Source of the DNA: an uncultured Clostridia bacterium
GTDB taxonomy: Bacteria; Bacillota; Clostridia; Peptostreptococcales; Anaerovoracaceae
Assembly (NCBI GenBank): GCA_934234035.1
Contig: CAKQHH010000008.1
Coordinates: forward strand, 12,881 to 76,880
Reading direction: 5' to 3'
DNA: 64,000 nt
Below the pieces are notes generated by a model. The model had not been told where the DNA came from and did no database searches. It saw only the letters and a program-made list of their open reading frames with translations. Made by a program: the position numbers and the translations under genes. Shown piece by piece: positions 55,698 through 63,780 of the stretch (positions within the stretch are counted from its first letter, which is position 1; each line of letters opens with the position of its first letter).

Positions 55698-56402
55698 TTA
55701 ACGATCGACCCATTCATAGGTCAAATATAGTTCAATCGGAAGTAAATATCTATCCGTTTCTCCTTTTACTTCCTCATAAACGTCTTTCTTAACACACGCA
55801 CTGTTGATGGTGGTGATTCCCTCCAGCAGGGAATCCATCTTCTCCAAGCCTTCCAGAAAATCCTGCGCCGACGTGTGATAGCCCAGGTTCGGGTTGCCCA
55901 GCATGTAGATGTGATCCAGATTCACGGCCTTCAGAATGCTGGACATGGTGCCGTCGATGGACTCCAAACTCTTGGTCCACGGGCGGTACGGGTTAATGAT
56001 GTACACCGGAACCGAATCCTCATTCTTCAGGATGTGGGCATAGGCGCCCGCCATCCGCGCTGCCGGGGAGCCGCCGCCGATATCCATCAAGGTGTAATGG
56101 TCTGCCATCAGGGAGGTTGCCACGCCGCTTACCGCCGTCGGGGCATCCAGGAATTGATCCTGATAGTGGATATCCACACCCAGCTCCTTGAAATCATCCG
56201 CCATATCTCTGGAACGATACAGCGGCTTTGTCTGGTCCATATCGAAGAGATCTACTTTTTTGCCGGTTTCTCTAGCCAGCTTTGCGGCCACATTCAGAAC
56301 GATTTCGCTCTTGCCGCTTCCCGCCTCGCCGATAAAAAGAAAATTCTTTTTTTCCTTGAGAACGTCTCCGAAGTTCTTGTCCATCTCATAAAAGAGTCCC
56401 AT
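55698..56402 (-). CDS. P-loop ATP/GTP-binding protein linked to the Vor complex
   Basis: 234 residues with Walker A GEAGSGKS (FLFIGEAGSGKSEIVLNVAAKLA), a DLFDMDQTKP element like the Walker A' Asp of SIMIBI-class NTPases, and TLMDIGGGSPAARMAG as a likely Walker B. No membrane segment. It lies between iclR (34 bp) and the vor delta gene (30 bp), so it is co-transcribed with the oxidoreductase. A cofactor or cluster assembly/activation role is inference; I recognise no characterised relative. Confidence 0.75.
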   Translation of the reverse strand: MGLFYEMDKNFGDVLKEKKNFLFIGEAGSGKSEIVLNVAAKLARETGKKVDLFDMDQTKPLYRSRDMADDFKELGVDIHYQDQFLDAPTAVSGVATSLMADHYTLMDIGGGSPAARMAGAYAHILKNEDSVPVYIINPYRPWTKSLESIDGTMSSILKAVNLDHIYMLGNPNLGYHTSAQDFLEGLEKMDSLLEGITTINSACVKKDVYEEVKGETDRYLLPIELYLTYEWVDR

Positions 56403-56436
56403 AATCTATCTCCTCATTTTCTGATATATTCATTCG

Positions 56437-57183
56437 CTACTGCAGCAGCTTCTCGCACTCCCGCGCACAATCCTGAAGCCGCATGATAATGCTGTCCAGG
56501 CTCCGAATCATCCGCTCCTTGTATCCGTTGATGCTGATGGAGCAGATGGCAATTCCGTCCTTTGCCAGCACCGGCGTCGCCACGCACACCAATCCTTCGG
56601 TTACCTCTTCCATATCGTAGGCCAGGCGCTGCGCCCGCACCTCTTGAAGAAGCTCCGCGAATTCGTCCCGGTCGGTTACGGAACGCTTTGTCAGCTTCAC
56701 GTAGTCCATCCGGTTCAGCAGATTCTCCGTCTCCCCGGAGAATGCGGTGAGTACTTTCCCCGTCGCCGTGGTGTTCAGGCTCATGGTATCCCCCACTGTT
56801 TGAATCAGGGAAAGGGTCAATCCCGTCTGGGGATCCTTTCGCATAACCGTAACGCTCTGGGTGCCCTTTCGGATGGCCACCGTCACGGAAAAACCGATTC
56901 GACGGCACAGGGTTCCCACCGGTTCATCCAGAATGTTGATCAGCTGATTCTTCAGTTGGGTATTTCTTCCCAGGACGTACATCTTGCTGGTGAGGTAATA
57001 TCCGCCATCAATTTTATCCTGAAAAACGTAGTGCATGCTTTCCAGCGAATTCAAGATTCGCGCTACCGCCGCATTGGAGTATCCGGTATGCTGTGCAATC
57101 TCCGTCATCGTCCAACGCTGCCGGAACTGAAACAAATCCAGAACGGCAAGGGCTTTTTCTAAAGAACTGTTTCTCTCTGCCAT
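56437..57183 (-). CDS. IclR-family transcriptional regulator
   Basis: 248 residues: winged helix-turn-helix (TMTEIAQHTGYSNAAVARILNSLE, about 25-50) and an IclR effector domain (TATGKVLTAF, CVATPVLAKDGIAICSISINGY). It is the first gene of the operon that continues into the P-loop gene and vorDABC, so it probably controls 2-oxoacid oxidation autogenously. Two near-identical 16-bp repeats upstream (57281-57316) are candidate operators. Confidence 0.92.
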   Translation of the reverse strand: MAERNSSLEKALAVLDLFQFRQRWTMTEIAQHTGYSNAAVARILNSLESMHYVFQDKIDGGYYLTSKMYVLGRNTQLKNQLINILDEPVGTLCRRIGFSVTVAIRKGTQSVTVMRKDPQTGLTLSLIQTVGDTMSLNTTATGKVLTAFSGETENLLNRMDYVKLTKRSVTDRDEFAELLQEVRAQRLAYDMEEVTEGLVCVATPVLAKDGIAICSISINGYKERMIRSLDSIIMRLQDCARECEKLLQ

Positions 57184-57234
57184 TCGAAATCACTTCATTC
57201 CTTCCGCATCAAAGTACCACAAAATACTATAACA

Positions 57235-57263
57235 AATATACTCCTTTCGAATATGCAAGTCAA
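57235..57263 (-). promoter_or_regulatory. iclR-vor operon promoter
   Basis: Minus-strand -35 TTGACT (57258-57263) and -10 TATATT (57235-57240), 17-bp spacer, about 50 bp before the iclR start. Confidence 0.72.
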
Positions 57264-57280
57264 CCGAATCACAAAGATTT

Positions 57281-57316
57281 TTCCGTATTACGATAATCGG
57301 TTTCGTATTTCGGTAA
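57281..57316. promoter_or_regulatory. Two 16-bp direct repeats, candidate IclR operator
   Basis: TTCCGTATTACGATAA (57281-57296) and TTTCGTATTTCGGTAA (57301-57316) match at 13 of 16 positions, with starts 20 bp apart, two helical turns. They sit about 18 bp upstream of the iclR -35 and about 67 bp upstream of the divergent glycosyltransferase -35. Confidence 0.6.
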
Positions 57317-57382
57317 TTAGGTTAACTTATACTAACCTATAAACTTTCTTAATACATTCTCCGGTTCTAATTTTTTAGCAAT

Positions 57383-57411
57383 TTGACTTCCGGACGGTTA
57401 GAAAATATAAT
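57383..57411 (+). promoter_or_regulatory. Glycosyltransferase gene promoter
   Basis: -35 TTGACT (57383-57388) and perfect -10 TATAAT (57406-57411), 17-bp spacer, with a GGAGG ribosome site and ATG 33 bp further on. Confidence 0.8.
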
Positions 57412-57444
57412 AATGTAGATTAATTATGTTTTGGAGGATTATCA

Positions 57445-58731
57445 ATGAATATTCTGAGCGTTACAACCCAGAAACCTCACTCCACCGGAAGCGGCACCTA
57501 TCTGTCCGAAGTGGTTCGGGCTCTGGATCGTCAGGGACACCGGCAGTCTGTTGTTGCCGGAATCTACCATTCCGATATCGTCAATTTTCCGGAGGAAGTC
57601 ACCTTCCACCCGGTATATTATACGGCTCCGGGGGAATCCCCTCTGCCGGGAGACTTGGACTTCCCGGTTCTGGGCATGTCGGACCGGATGCCTTATCCGT
57701 CCACCCGCTACTCCCGGCTCACCCGGGAACAGCTTGGAGCGCTGGAAAAAGCCTTTATTTCTGCGGTAGGCGAAGCGATTGACCGGCTCCGGCCGGATAT
57801 CATTCTCTGCCACCACCTGTACCTTCTCACCGCCATCCTTCGGAAAGCCTTTCCGGAGCAGCGAATCTACGGCATCTGCCACGGCTCTGACCTTCGCCAG
57901 ATGCAGAATCTTTGCCGCGGAGAAGCCGGATACGGAAGAGAACCTTTCAGCACGAAAGATATTCAGGAGAATATTCGCGGCTTGAACCGGATTTTCGCCC
58001 TTCATCAGGCTCAGAAAAAAACAATCCTGGATTGCTTCCGGCTTCCGGCAGAACAGGTATCCGTCATCGGAACCGGATATAACGACAAAATCTTCTTCCC
58101 GGGCGAAGCGGATGCCTCTGCAGCGGAAGGGCCGCACCGGTTCATCTACGCCGGGAAAATCTGCCGGGAGAAAGGCATTCCGGAACTGCTGGACGCACTG
58201 GAACAACTCCGCAAAGAGACGGACCTTCCCTTTGAGCTTCACCTGGCGGGCGGCTGCACCGATTCCGGGCTGTGGACCCGCCTAAATCCGGACCGAAACC
58301 AGCCGCCGAAGGCCGGCGCAATTACCGCCTGTTCCTTCCCCATTCAATATCACGGCCTGCTGAGTCAAGAAGTGCTGGCGAACCTGTACCGCGATTGCCA
58401 CACCTTCGTCCTTCCCTCTTATTTCGAGGGACTGCCGCTGGTTCTGATTGAAGCCATGGCCTGTGGGCTGAACACCCTGTGCAACGACCTGCCTGGGGTT
58501 CGGGAATGGCTGCGCGCCGAAATTCCGGAGAACGCCACCCGCTTCATCCCCATGCCGCCGTTGATTTCATCGGACCGGCCGGATCCGGATGCACTGCCGC
58601 AATATGTTTTTACCCTGAAGACCGCCCTAAAAGAAATTTTGGAGGAGTCGCAGGCTTCCGGCCGGACCCAGCACATTCCGGATACGTCCGGAGCTTCTTG
58701 GGACGCCGTGGCAAAACGTATTGTTTTTTAA
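57445..58731 (+). CDS. GT4-type glycosyltransferase
   Basis: 428 residues, GT-B fold. The N-terminal half starts NILSVTTQKPHSTGSGTYLSEVVRAL with a ligand-binding glycine region; the C-terminal half has FIYAGKICREKGIPELLDAL and PSYFEGLPLVLIEAMACGLNTLCND, the nucleotide-sugar donor site of GT4 enzymes. No signal peptide. No other polysaccharide genes are nearby, so the acceptor is unknown. Its own promoter is clear; the neighbouring plus-strand gene has another. Confidence 0.85.
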   Translation: MNILSVTTQKPHSTGSGTYLSEVVRALDRQGHRQSVVAGIYHSDIVNFPEEVTFHPVYYTAPGESPLPGDLDFPVLGMSDRMPYPSTRYSRLTREQLGALEKAFISAVGEAIDRLRPDIILCHHLYLLTAILRKAFPEQRIYGICHGSDLRQMQNLCRGEAGYGREPFSTKDIQENIRGLNRIFALHQAQKKTILDCFRLPAEQVSVIGTGYNDKIFFPGEADASAAEGPHRFIYAGKICREKGIPELLDALEQLRKETDLPFELHLAGGCTDSGLWTRLNPDRNQPPKAGAITACSFPIQYHGLLSQEVLANLYRDCHTFVLPSYFEGLPLVLIEAMACGLNTLCNDLPGVREWLRAEIPENATRFIPMPPLISSDRPDPDALPQYVFTLKTALKEILEESQASGRTQHIPDTSGASWDAVAKRIVF

Positions 58732-58760
58732 ACAATCATCATATTCCGCGGGAATTGGAA

Positions 58761-58769
58761 TGATATAAT
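58761..58769 (+). promoter_or_regulatory. Extended -10 promoter of the aldolase-like gene
   Basis: TGATATAAT is an extended -10 element with a perfect TATAAT (58764-58769), 36 bp before the start codon. There is no good -35 at the standard distance, as extended -10 promoters tolerate. Confidence 0.6.
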
Positions 58770-58804
58770 AGGCACAGAGAAAACCAAAGCAAGGGAGAGA
58801 CAAC

Positions 58805-60004
58805 ATGGATATTAATACAGCAAAAGAAGCGCTGCTGAAACGCTCGAATGCATTTCGGGAGCGGTACTTTACTGCATACGGACAACTGGTGCTTCGGGTG
58901 AATGAGGAAACCTATATTTCTTCGCGCGAGAACCTTCGCCTGTCCAAGCTGACGGAGAAGGATTTTGATTTGTTCGACATCAACACCGGAGATATCGGTC
59001 GGATTTTTTCATCTCGGGACGATATCAACGCCATCGTGTTCATATGCACGGAAGCCGCCGTGCGTTTTTCTAAGGAGAATCAGATAATGCGGCCGGCACT
59101 GGACGATTTGGCCCAGATTATCGGGCCGGATGTGACCGTATGTCCGGACGGAACCGCAAGAACCCTGCTGAAAGCCCTGCGGAACCGCCGAGGCTGCTTC
59201 ATTCAGGGGTCCGGCATCATCGCCGTCGGGGATACCATCGAAGAGGCCATCGCCGGTGCCCGCATCCTGGAGAAAAGTGCGGAAGCGGAGATTTACTCCG
59301 GCAAGCTGAACGGACTCCAATACCTGGATCCGACGACCGCTCAGGAGCTTCATAAATATTACGACGGAAGCTATTCCAAGGTAAATCAGAAAGAAAAGGT
59401 GGATTTCATCAGCAGCGGTGCAGAAGAGTTTCAGCTGCGGAACCGAATCATCGACTGCGGCAAAGATATGAGCCGTTCCGAACTGGTACAGGGTTCCTGG
59501 GGAAATATTTCCCTTCGATTGAACCCCGACACCATGCTGATTACCCCGTCGGGCATGGACTATTTTTCCATCCGCACGGAGGACATCGTTCGCATGAACA
59601 TCCACGATTTGAAATACGGCATGCAGAGAAAGCCCTCTTCGGAGTACCGCCTGCACGCCGCGCTGTACCGCCGGTATCCGGAGTGCAACGCCATCATCCA
59701 CACCCACTCCAACGGCATCAGTGCATTCGCTGCCGCCCATGCCGGATTCCGGATTTCGGAACCGCCGATGGATCAGCTGATCGGTGACATGCATTGCAGC
59801 GAGTATCGGACACCGGGTACGGATGAGCTGTGCGACAGCATCATGGAGGCCATCGAGGGCAGCCACGCCTGCATCATCGCCAACCACGGTGCGATTTTCT
59901 ACGGGAACGACCTGGATGTGACGCTGGCCATCGCCAACGCGGTGGAATCCAGAGCCTGCAACCTGCTGGGATTCGGTCAGCGGCCGGATACGAAAGAGGA
60001 GTAA
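58805..60004 (+). CDS. Tandem class II aldolase/adducin-domain protein
   Basis: 399 residues made of two related domains. The C-terminal half (about 205-399) is a normal class II aldolase/adducin domain with zinc histidines in NAIIHTHSNG and IIANHGAIFYG. The N-terminal half (about 1-190) aligns with the same landmarks (LVLRVNEETYISSRENL; NAIVFICTEAAVRF; GCFIQGSGIIAVGDT) but lacks the histidines, so it is probably a catalytically dead copy. The C-domain could be a sugar-phosphate aldolase or epimerase; the substrate is unknown. Confidence 0.82.
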   Translation: MDINTAKEALLKRSNAFRERYFTAYGQLVLRVNEETYISSRENLRLSKLTEKDFDLFDINTGDIGRIFSSRDDINAIVFICTEAAVRFSKENQIMRPALDDLAQIIGPDVTVCPDGTARTLLKALRNRRGCFIQGSGIIAVGDTIEEAIAGARILEKSAEAEIYSGKLNGLQYLDPTTAQELHKYYDGSYSKVNQKEKVDFISSGAEEFQLRNRIIDCGKDMSRSELVQGSWGNISLRLNPDTMLITPSGMDYFSIRTEDIVRMNIHDLKYGMQRKPSSEYRLHAALYRRYPECNAIIHTHSNGISAFAAAHAGFRISEPPMDQLIGDMHCSEYRTPGTDELCDSIMEAIEGSHACIIANHGAIFYGNDLDVTLAIANAVESRACNLLGFGQRPDTKEE

Positions 60005-60073
60005 TTTCTCGAAAAAAATCGCAGGCATTCACTTCGTTCATATTATTTTGAAAATACAAGGAGGGTATTGAAC

Positions 60074-60430
60074 ATGAGTATTATTCGAAGAAAAGAAGAT
60101 CGAAAGAAAGTTGTAAAGGAAGAAGTCCAGAAGGGACCGGGGCATCTGATTTCGCTGGTAGGCGTGGAGCAGGATTCCGAGATGTGGAACCGGGGCCGCA
60201 TGCTGAACGAGAACGTGCTGGAGAAGGATTGCGGCGTGGGATACCACGTGCATCAGGGAGACGGCGAGATCTACGTCATCCTTTCCGGCGAAGCGGAATA
60301 CAACGACAACGGCACCATCACCACCGTCAAGGCGGGGGATATCACCTTCACCGGTCCGGGAGAAGGACACGCCATCACCAACCGCAAGGATGAGCCGATG
60401 AGCTTTATGGCCATCATCCTGTACGAATAG
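60074..60430 (+). CDS. Small cupin-domain protein
   Basis: 118 residues, one double-stranded beta-helix cupin: GVGYHVHQGDGEIYVILSGEAEYNDNG (motif 1) and PGEGHAITNRKDEPMSFMAIIL (motif 2), with metal-binding His and Glu residues. The ATG at 60074 follows AAGGAGGG by 8 nt; a TTG two codons earlier is too close to it. It lies 69 bp after the aldolase-like gene. It could be an isomerase or a sugar-binding regulator domain. Confidence 0.85.
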   Translation: MSIIRRKEDRKKVVKEEVQKGPGHLISLVGVEQDSEMWNRGRMLNENVLEKDCGVGYHVHQGDGEIYVILSGEAEYNDNGTITTVKAGDITFTGPGEGHAITNRKDEPMSFMAIILYE

Positions 60431-60436
60431 AGACAA

Positions 60437-60475
60437 AAGGCATCCGAGGGATTTTCCCCGGATGCCCCTTTTTTA
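60437..60475. terminator. Convergent terminator between cupin and MATE genes
   Basis: Stem GGCATCCG/CGGATGCC, extended by GGG/CCC, followed by six Ts on the plus strand and TTTT on the minus strand. It ends the plus-strand island and can stop the minus-strand MATE transcript. Confidence 0.88.
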
Positions 60476-60505
60476 TGTGTGAATTTACGCGATGTGCCGC
60501 ACCGC

Positions 60506-61870
60506 CTAGTTGTTCGCATCGCCGGAAGTCTCCAGCCGAATGCGGATTTTTTTTATGGAAATGAAGTAGGCCGCAATCATCACCACCATGGTGATGAGCC
60601 AGCTCACCGGATATACCGCCATCAGGGTGTACCAGGTGTGGGAGTGCCGAAAGACGGTGTACACCCACAGAATTCGAGTTCCGCAGACGCCGATAAAAGT
60701 AACCGCCGCCGGAACCATAGAGATTCCGTAACCCCGCATCGCTCCGGAAAGGACTTCGTTCACCACGTTCAGGGCCTGGGTGGAAAGGAGAATCGTGGCG
60801 CGAATATAGCCAAAGTGGATGACCGCCGGATCCGGATTGAAGAGCATCAGAATCCGGTGCCCGAAAATAATCAGCAGCGCTGCCACGGACATGGCACACA
60901 CCTCATCCAGAATCAGCGCCTGACGAGTGATTTTGCGGCACCGCGGAAGATTCCCGGCACCGTAGTTCTGGCCCACGAAGGTGACCGCCGCTTGGGCGAA
61001 GGAGTTCAGGATGTAATATCCCAGCACCTCCATGTTAAAGGCCGCCGCGGAGCCCGCCACCACATCCGGCCCCAGGCTGTTGATGGCCGACTGGATGACC
61101 AGATTGGAAATGGAAAAGACTACACCCTGAAGTCCCGACGGAACGCCGATTCGAAGGATGTCCTTCAGAATCGAACCCTCCAGGCGGAAGCTTCCCTTCT
61201 GCAGACGAACAGCGCTCTTTGCCCGGCACAGGTGCCAAAACAGGAGTCCGGCGCTGACGCCGTTGGACAGCACCGTGGCCAACGCCACGCCCGCCACGTC
61301 CATCTTCAATACGATGACAAAGAAGAGATTCAGGATGACGTTCAGGATGCCGGAAATCATCAGGCATCGCAGCGGAGTTGCCGTGTCCCCCTGACTCCGG
61401 AAAATGGCCGCCTCAAAGTTATAGAGCATGATAAAAATCATCCCCATAAAATAAATGCGAAGGTATTTTACCGCCATGGGTGCGATGACTGCCGGCGTAT
61501 CCAGCAGATTAATCATGGGACCGGCAATAATCTGCCCGACGCAGGTGACAAACACCCCGCAAATAATCGCCAGCACCATGGCCGTGTGAACGGATTCCCG
61601 AATTTTCCGCTCGTCCTGCTGACCGGTAAAATTCGCAATAATCACGTTGGCACCGATGGACACCCCGACAAACAGGTTTACCGTCAGCGCAATAACCGGA
61701 CTGTTGCATCCTACCGCCGCCATGGCGTGCTTTCCCGCAAACTGACCGATGACCGCAATATCCGCTGCGTTGAAGAGCTGCTGCAGGATGCTGGTCATGG
61801 CCAGAGGAATGGCAAAGGCCATCAGCTTCGGCGCGATGCTTCCATTCAGCAAATCCGGCTGTTCTTTCAC
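60506..61870 (-). CDS. MATE-family multidrug/Na+ efflux transporter
   Basis: 454 residues with about 12 membrane segments in two halves. The N-terminus (LLNGSIAPKLMAFAIPLAMTSILQQLFNAADIAVIG) and SIGANVIIANFTGQQ with FVGQNYGAGNLPR are typical MATE (DinF/NorM group) signatures. Substrate unknown. It ends at the convergent terminator and starts 42 bp after the C_GCAxxG_C_C gene. Confidence 0.92.
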   Translation of the reverse strand: MKEQPDLLNGSIAPKLMAFAIPLAMTSILQQLFNAADIAVIGQFAGKHAMAAVGCNSPVIALTVNLFVGVSIGANVIIANFTGQQDERKIRESVHTAMVLAIICGVFVTCVGQIIAGPMINLLDTPAVIAPMAVKYLRIYFMGMIFIMLYNFEAAIFRSQGDTATPLRCLMISGILNVILNLFFVIVLKMDVAGVALATVLSNGVSAGLLFWHLCRAKSAVRLQKGSFRLEGSILKDILRIGVPSGLQGVVFSISNLVIQSAINSLGPDVVAGSAAAFNMEVLGYYILNSFAQAAVTFVGQNYGAGNLPRCRKITRQALILDEVCAMSVAALLIIFGHRILMLFNPDPAVIHFGYIRATILLSTQALNVVNEVLSGAMRGYGISMVPAAVTFIGVCGTRILWVYTVFRHSHTWYTLMAVYPVSWLITMVVMIAAYFISIKKIRIRLETSGDANN

Positions 61871-61912
61871 TTTCTTGCTAAACGTAAAGATCCCCCCAAT
61901 CTTTTTTTATGA

Positions 61913-62317
61913 TTAAAGGCCCAGAACTTCTTCCACAACCTCTACGGCGTATCCGATGCAGTCCGGGCAGGAACATAGCACTTCCCCGCCATCCAAGCCT
62001 TTCAGCTCCTTGCAGATCAGGCCGCCGGTCTTCGCCACGAATTTCTCTTTCATTTCTTTGGCAATCTTGTAGGTGGACGCTTTGGTTCCCGGCGCTTCCA
62101 GGTTGCCGTCGCTGTTCTTCAGGCCCGCCAGCATGATGGCGCCGCTGAGTGCGCCGCAGATGCCCTCTCCGCATCCGGCACCGAAACCAAAGCCTTCGCT
62201 GATGCGGAACAGGACCTCCTTGTCCTCTCCGATTTCGTCGGCAAATGCCAGGAGCACCGCCTGGGCGCAGTTGTACTTGCTGTTGTGCAGATGATCTGCC
62301 AATTCTTTCTTATTCAT
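61913..62317 (-). CDS. C_GCAxxG_C_C family redox protein
   Basis: 134 residues. The hallmark GAGCGEGICGALSGA plus NCAQAV near the N-terminus and a cysteine-rich end (VLCSCPDCIGYA) place it in the C_GCAxxG_C_C family, thought to bind a metal or cluster and often linked with redox genes. A strong AGGAGG site precedes the ATG. Probably co-transcribed with the MATE gene. Confidence 0.88.
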   Translation of the reverse strand: MNKKELADHLHNSKYNCAQAVLLAFADEIGEDKEVLFRISEGFGFGAGCGEGICGALSGAIMLAGLKNSDGNLEAPGTKASTYKIAKEMKEKFVAKTGGLICKELKGLDGGEVLCSCPDCIGYAVEVVEEVLGL

Positions 62318-62385
62318 ATGTTCCTCCTATTGTTTTCATTAATATTTATAACGTTTTAAGCTGCACTCTCCGGAAAATCTTCATT

Positions 62386-63414
62386 CTACAGAAGCTCTGC
62401 CAGTCGGAAAACCTGTTCCGGCTTCGTCGCCCAGCTGGTGCAGAAACGGATGACCGAGTGGGTGTCGTCGTACTTCTGCATGTAGCTGAATACCACCTTC
62501 TGTCGGAGGGCTTCCATTTTAAGGTTTTCGATAATGACAAACTGCTGATTCGTCGGCGACTCGAAGTAAAACGAATATTTTTTTTCGTGAAGAATCATCT
62601 TCAGCATCTCCGCCGTCTCGATGGCATTCTGTCCCAGCTTATAGTAGAGGTTGTCCCGGAACAGCTCCGCGAACTGGATGCCCAGCAGTCTCCCCTTTGC
62701 AATCAGGGCACCGTGCTGCTTTATCTGTGTCACAAAATGCGGCGGCGTATTGTGCTTTGTGAATACCAATGCTTCACCGCAAAGCGCCCCCACCTTCGTT
62801 CCGCCGATGTAGAACACGTCGGTCAGGCGAGCGATGTCGCTGAGGGTCACGTTGTTTTCGTGGCTGGCCAGGGCGTATCCCAGACGTGCACCGTCCAGAT
62901 ACAGCGGAATCTTGTACTTCCGGCAAATCAGGCTCAGGGCCTCCAGTTCCCGGCGGGTGTACAGCGCACCGTACTCCGTCGGCTGGGAAATGTACAGCAT
63001 GCCCGGAAATACCATGTGCTCATGATTTCCGTCCTGATAAAAATCCTCAATCAGATTCTTTACTTCCATCGGATTCACCTTGCCGCCGTTGTGCATCGGT
63101 ACCGTCAAGACTTTATGGCCGGAATACTCGATGGCGCCGGCTTCGTGGACGCTGACATGGCCGGTTTCTGCGGCAATCACACCTTCATACGGCTGCAGCA
63201 TGGTGTCGATAACCACCTGGTTCGTCTGGGTTCCGCCGGAAAGGAAATAGATATCCGCATCCGGTACGCCGATGGCCTGGCGAATGCGAATTCTGGCCTC
63301 TTCGCAGAACGGATCGTTTCCGTAGCCGGTCACCTGCTGCAAATCCGTGGACACCAATCTTTTCAATATTCTGGAGTGAGCTCCCTCACTGTAGTCGTTC
63401 TCAAATGATAGCAT
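62386..63414 (-). CDS. PLP-dependent low-specificity threonine aldolase
   Basis: 342 residues from the ATG at 63414, behind GGGGAG. Fold type I PLP enzyme: FLSGGTQTNQVV, TGHVSVHEAGAIE, PLYLDGARLGYAL and DVFYIGGTKVGALCGEAL, with the Schiff-base Lys in GGTKVG. Cleaves L-threonine or allo-threonine to glycine and acetaldehyde, fitting an amino-acid-using anaerobe. Some members act on other beta-hydroxy amino acids. A longer ATG at 63441 lacks a good ribosome site. Confidence 0.92.
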   Translation of the reverse strand: MLSFENDYSEGAHSRILKRLVSTDLQQVTGYGNDPFCEEARIRIRQAIGVPDADIYFLSGGTQTNQVVIDTMLQPYEGVIAAETGHVSVHEAGAIEYSGHKVLTVPMHNGGKVNPMEVKNLIEDFYQDGNHEHMVFPGMLYISQPTEYGALYTRRELEALSLICRKYKIPLYLDGARLGYALASHENNVTLSDIARLTDVFYIGGTKVGALCGEALVFTKHNTPPHFVTQIKQHGALIAKGRLLGIQFAELFRDNLYYKLGQNAIETAEMLKMILHEKKYSFYFESPTNQQFVIIENLKMEALRQKVVFSYMQKYDDTHSVIRFCTSWATKPEQVFRLAELL

Positions 63415-63459
63415 ATTATTTCTCCCCAAAGTCTTTAACATTTTACTAAACTGACTTTA

Positions 63460-63489
63460 ATATTATCGCACTTACAGGGGGTTCTGCAA
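63460..63489 (-). promoter_or_regulatory. Threonine aldolase promoter
   Basis: Minus-strand -35 TTGCAG (63484-63489) and -10 TAATAT (63460-63465), 18-bp spacer, about 45 bp before the start codon. Confidence 0.55.
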
Positions 63490-63538
63490 ACTAATTTGTG
63501 TGAAAATTTTTTAAAAATTATTCTCTAGTTGTTTTGCG

Positions 63539-63589
63539 CCGGGCCCGGTGGGGGCGCTGCCATACTTGCAGGGCGTTCGCCGGCCCCGG
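63539..63589. repeat. GC-rich imperfect hairpin, unassigned
   Basis: CCGGGCCCGG (63539-63548) pairs with CCGGCCCCGG (63580-63589) at 9 of 10 positions, enclosing a second stem (GCTGC with GCAGG-type pairing). The element is far more GC-rich than its AT-rich flanks. It is non-coding and has no good U-run, so it is not a standard terminator. Confidence 0.55.
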
Positions 63590-63603
63590 ATATTTTAGAT
63601 ATA

Positions 63604-63633
63604 GAAAAAACCTGAAGCCCAAGCTTCAGGTTT
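63604..63633 (-). terminator. tRNA-Glu terminator
   Basis: Perfect 11-bp stem AAACCTGAAGC/GCTTCAGGTTT with a 4-nt loop, followed by further Ts on the minus strand, 6 nt past the tRNA CCA end. Confidence 0.92.
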
Positions 63634-63638
63634 CCGAT

Positions 63639-63713
63639 TGGTAGCGTATTGGGGAATCGAACCCCAGATTCAGCCGTGAGAGGGCTGCGTCTTAACCTCT
63701 TGACCAATACGCC
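63639..63713 (-). tRNA. tRNA-Glu (anticodon CTC)
   Basis: 75 nt with encoded CCA. Acceptor GGCGTAT/ATACGCT, D-arm with GGTCAAGAGGTTAAGAC, anticodon stem CAGCC/GGCTG around loop CTCTCAC (anticodon CTC), and T-arm TGGGG-TTCGATT-CCCCA. The body resembles bacterial tRNA-Glu(TTC); CTC reads GAG codons only. The first acceptor pair is G1-U72, a wobble, where Gram-positive tRNA-Glu usually has G-C. Confidence 0.93.
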
Positions 63714-63751
63714 ATATTTATTAATTATTTACGCTGCTCAACGCAAGATTT

Positions 63752-63780
63752 ATTATACAGAAAAAGCACCCTCTTGTCCA
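63752..63780 (-). promoter_or_regulatory. tRNA-Glu promoter
   Basis: Minus-strand -35 TGGACA (63775-63780) and perfect -10 TATAAT (63752-63757), 17-bp spacer, about 38 bp before the tRNA 5' end. The tRNA is therefore a single-gene unit. Confidence 0.8.

Noticed and set aside
63525-63707. Minus-strand open frame overlapping tRNA-Glu
   Set aside because: It reads through the tRNA, its terminator and the GC-rich hairpin and has no ribosome site.
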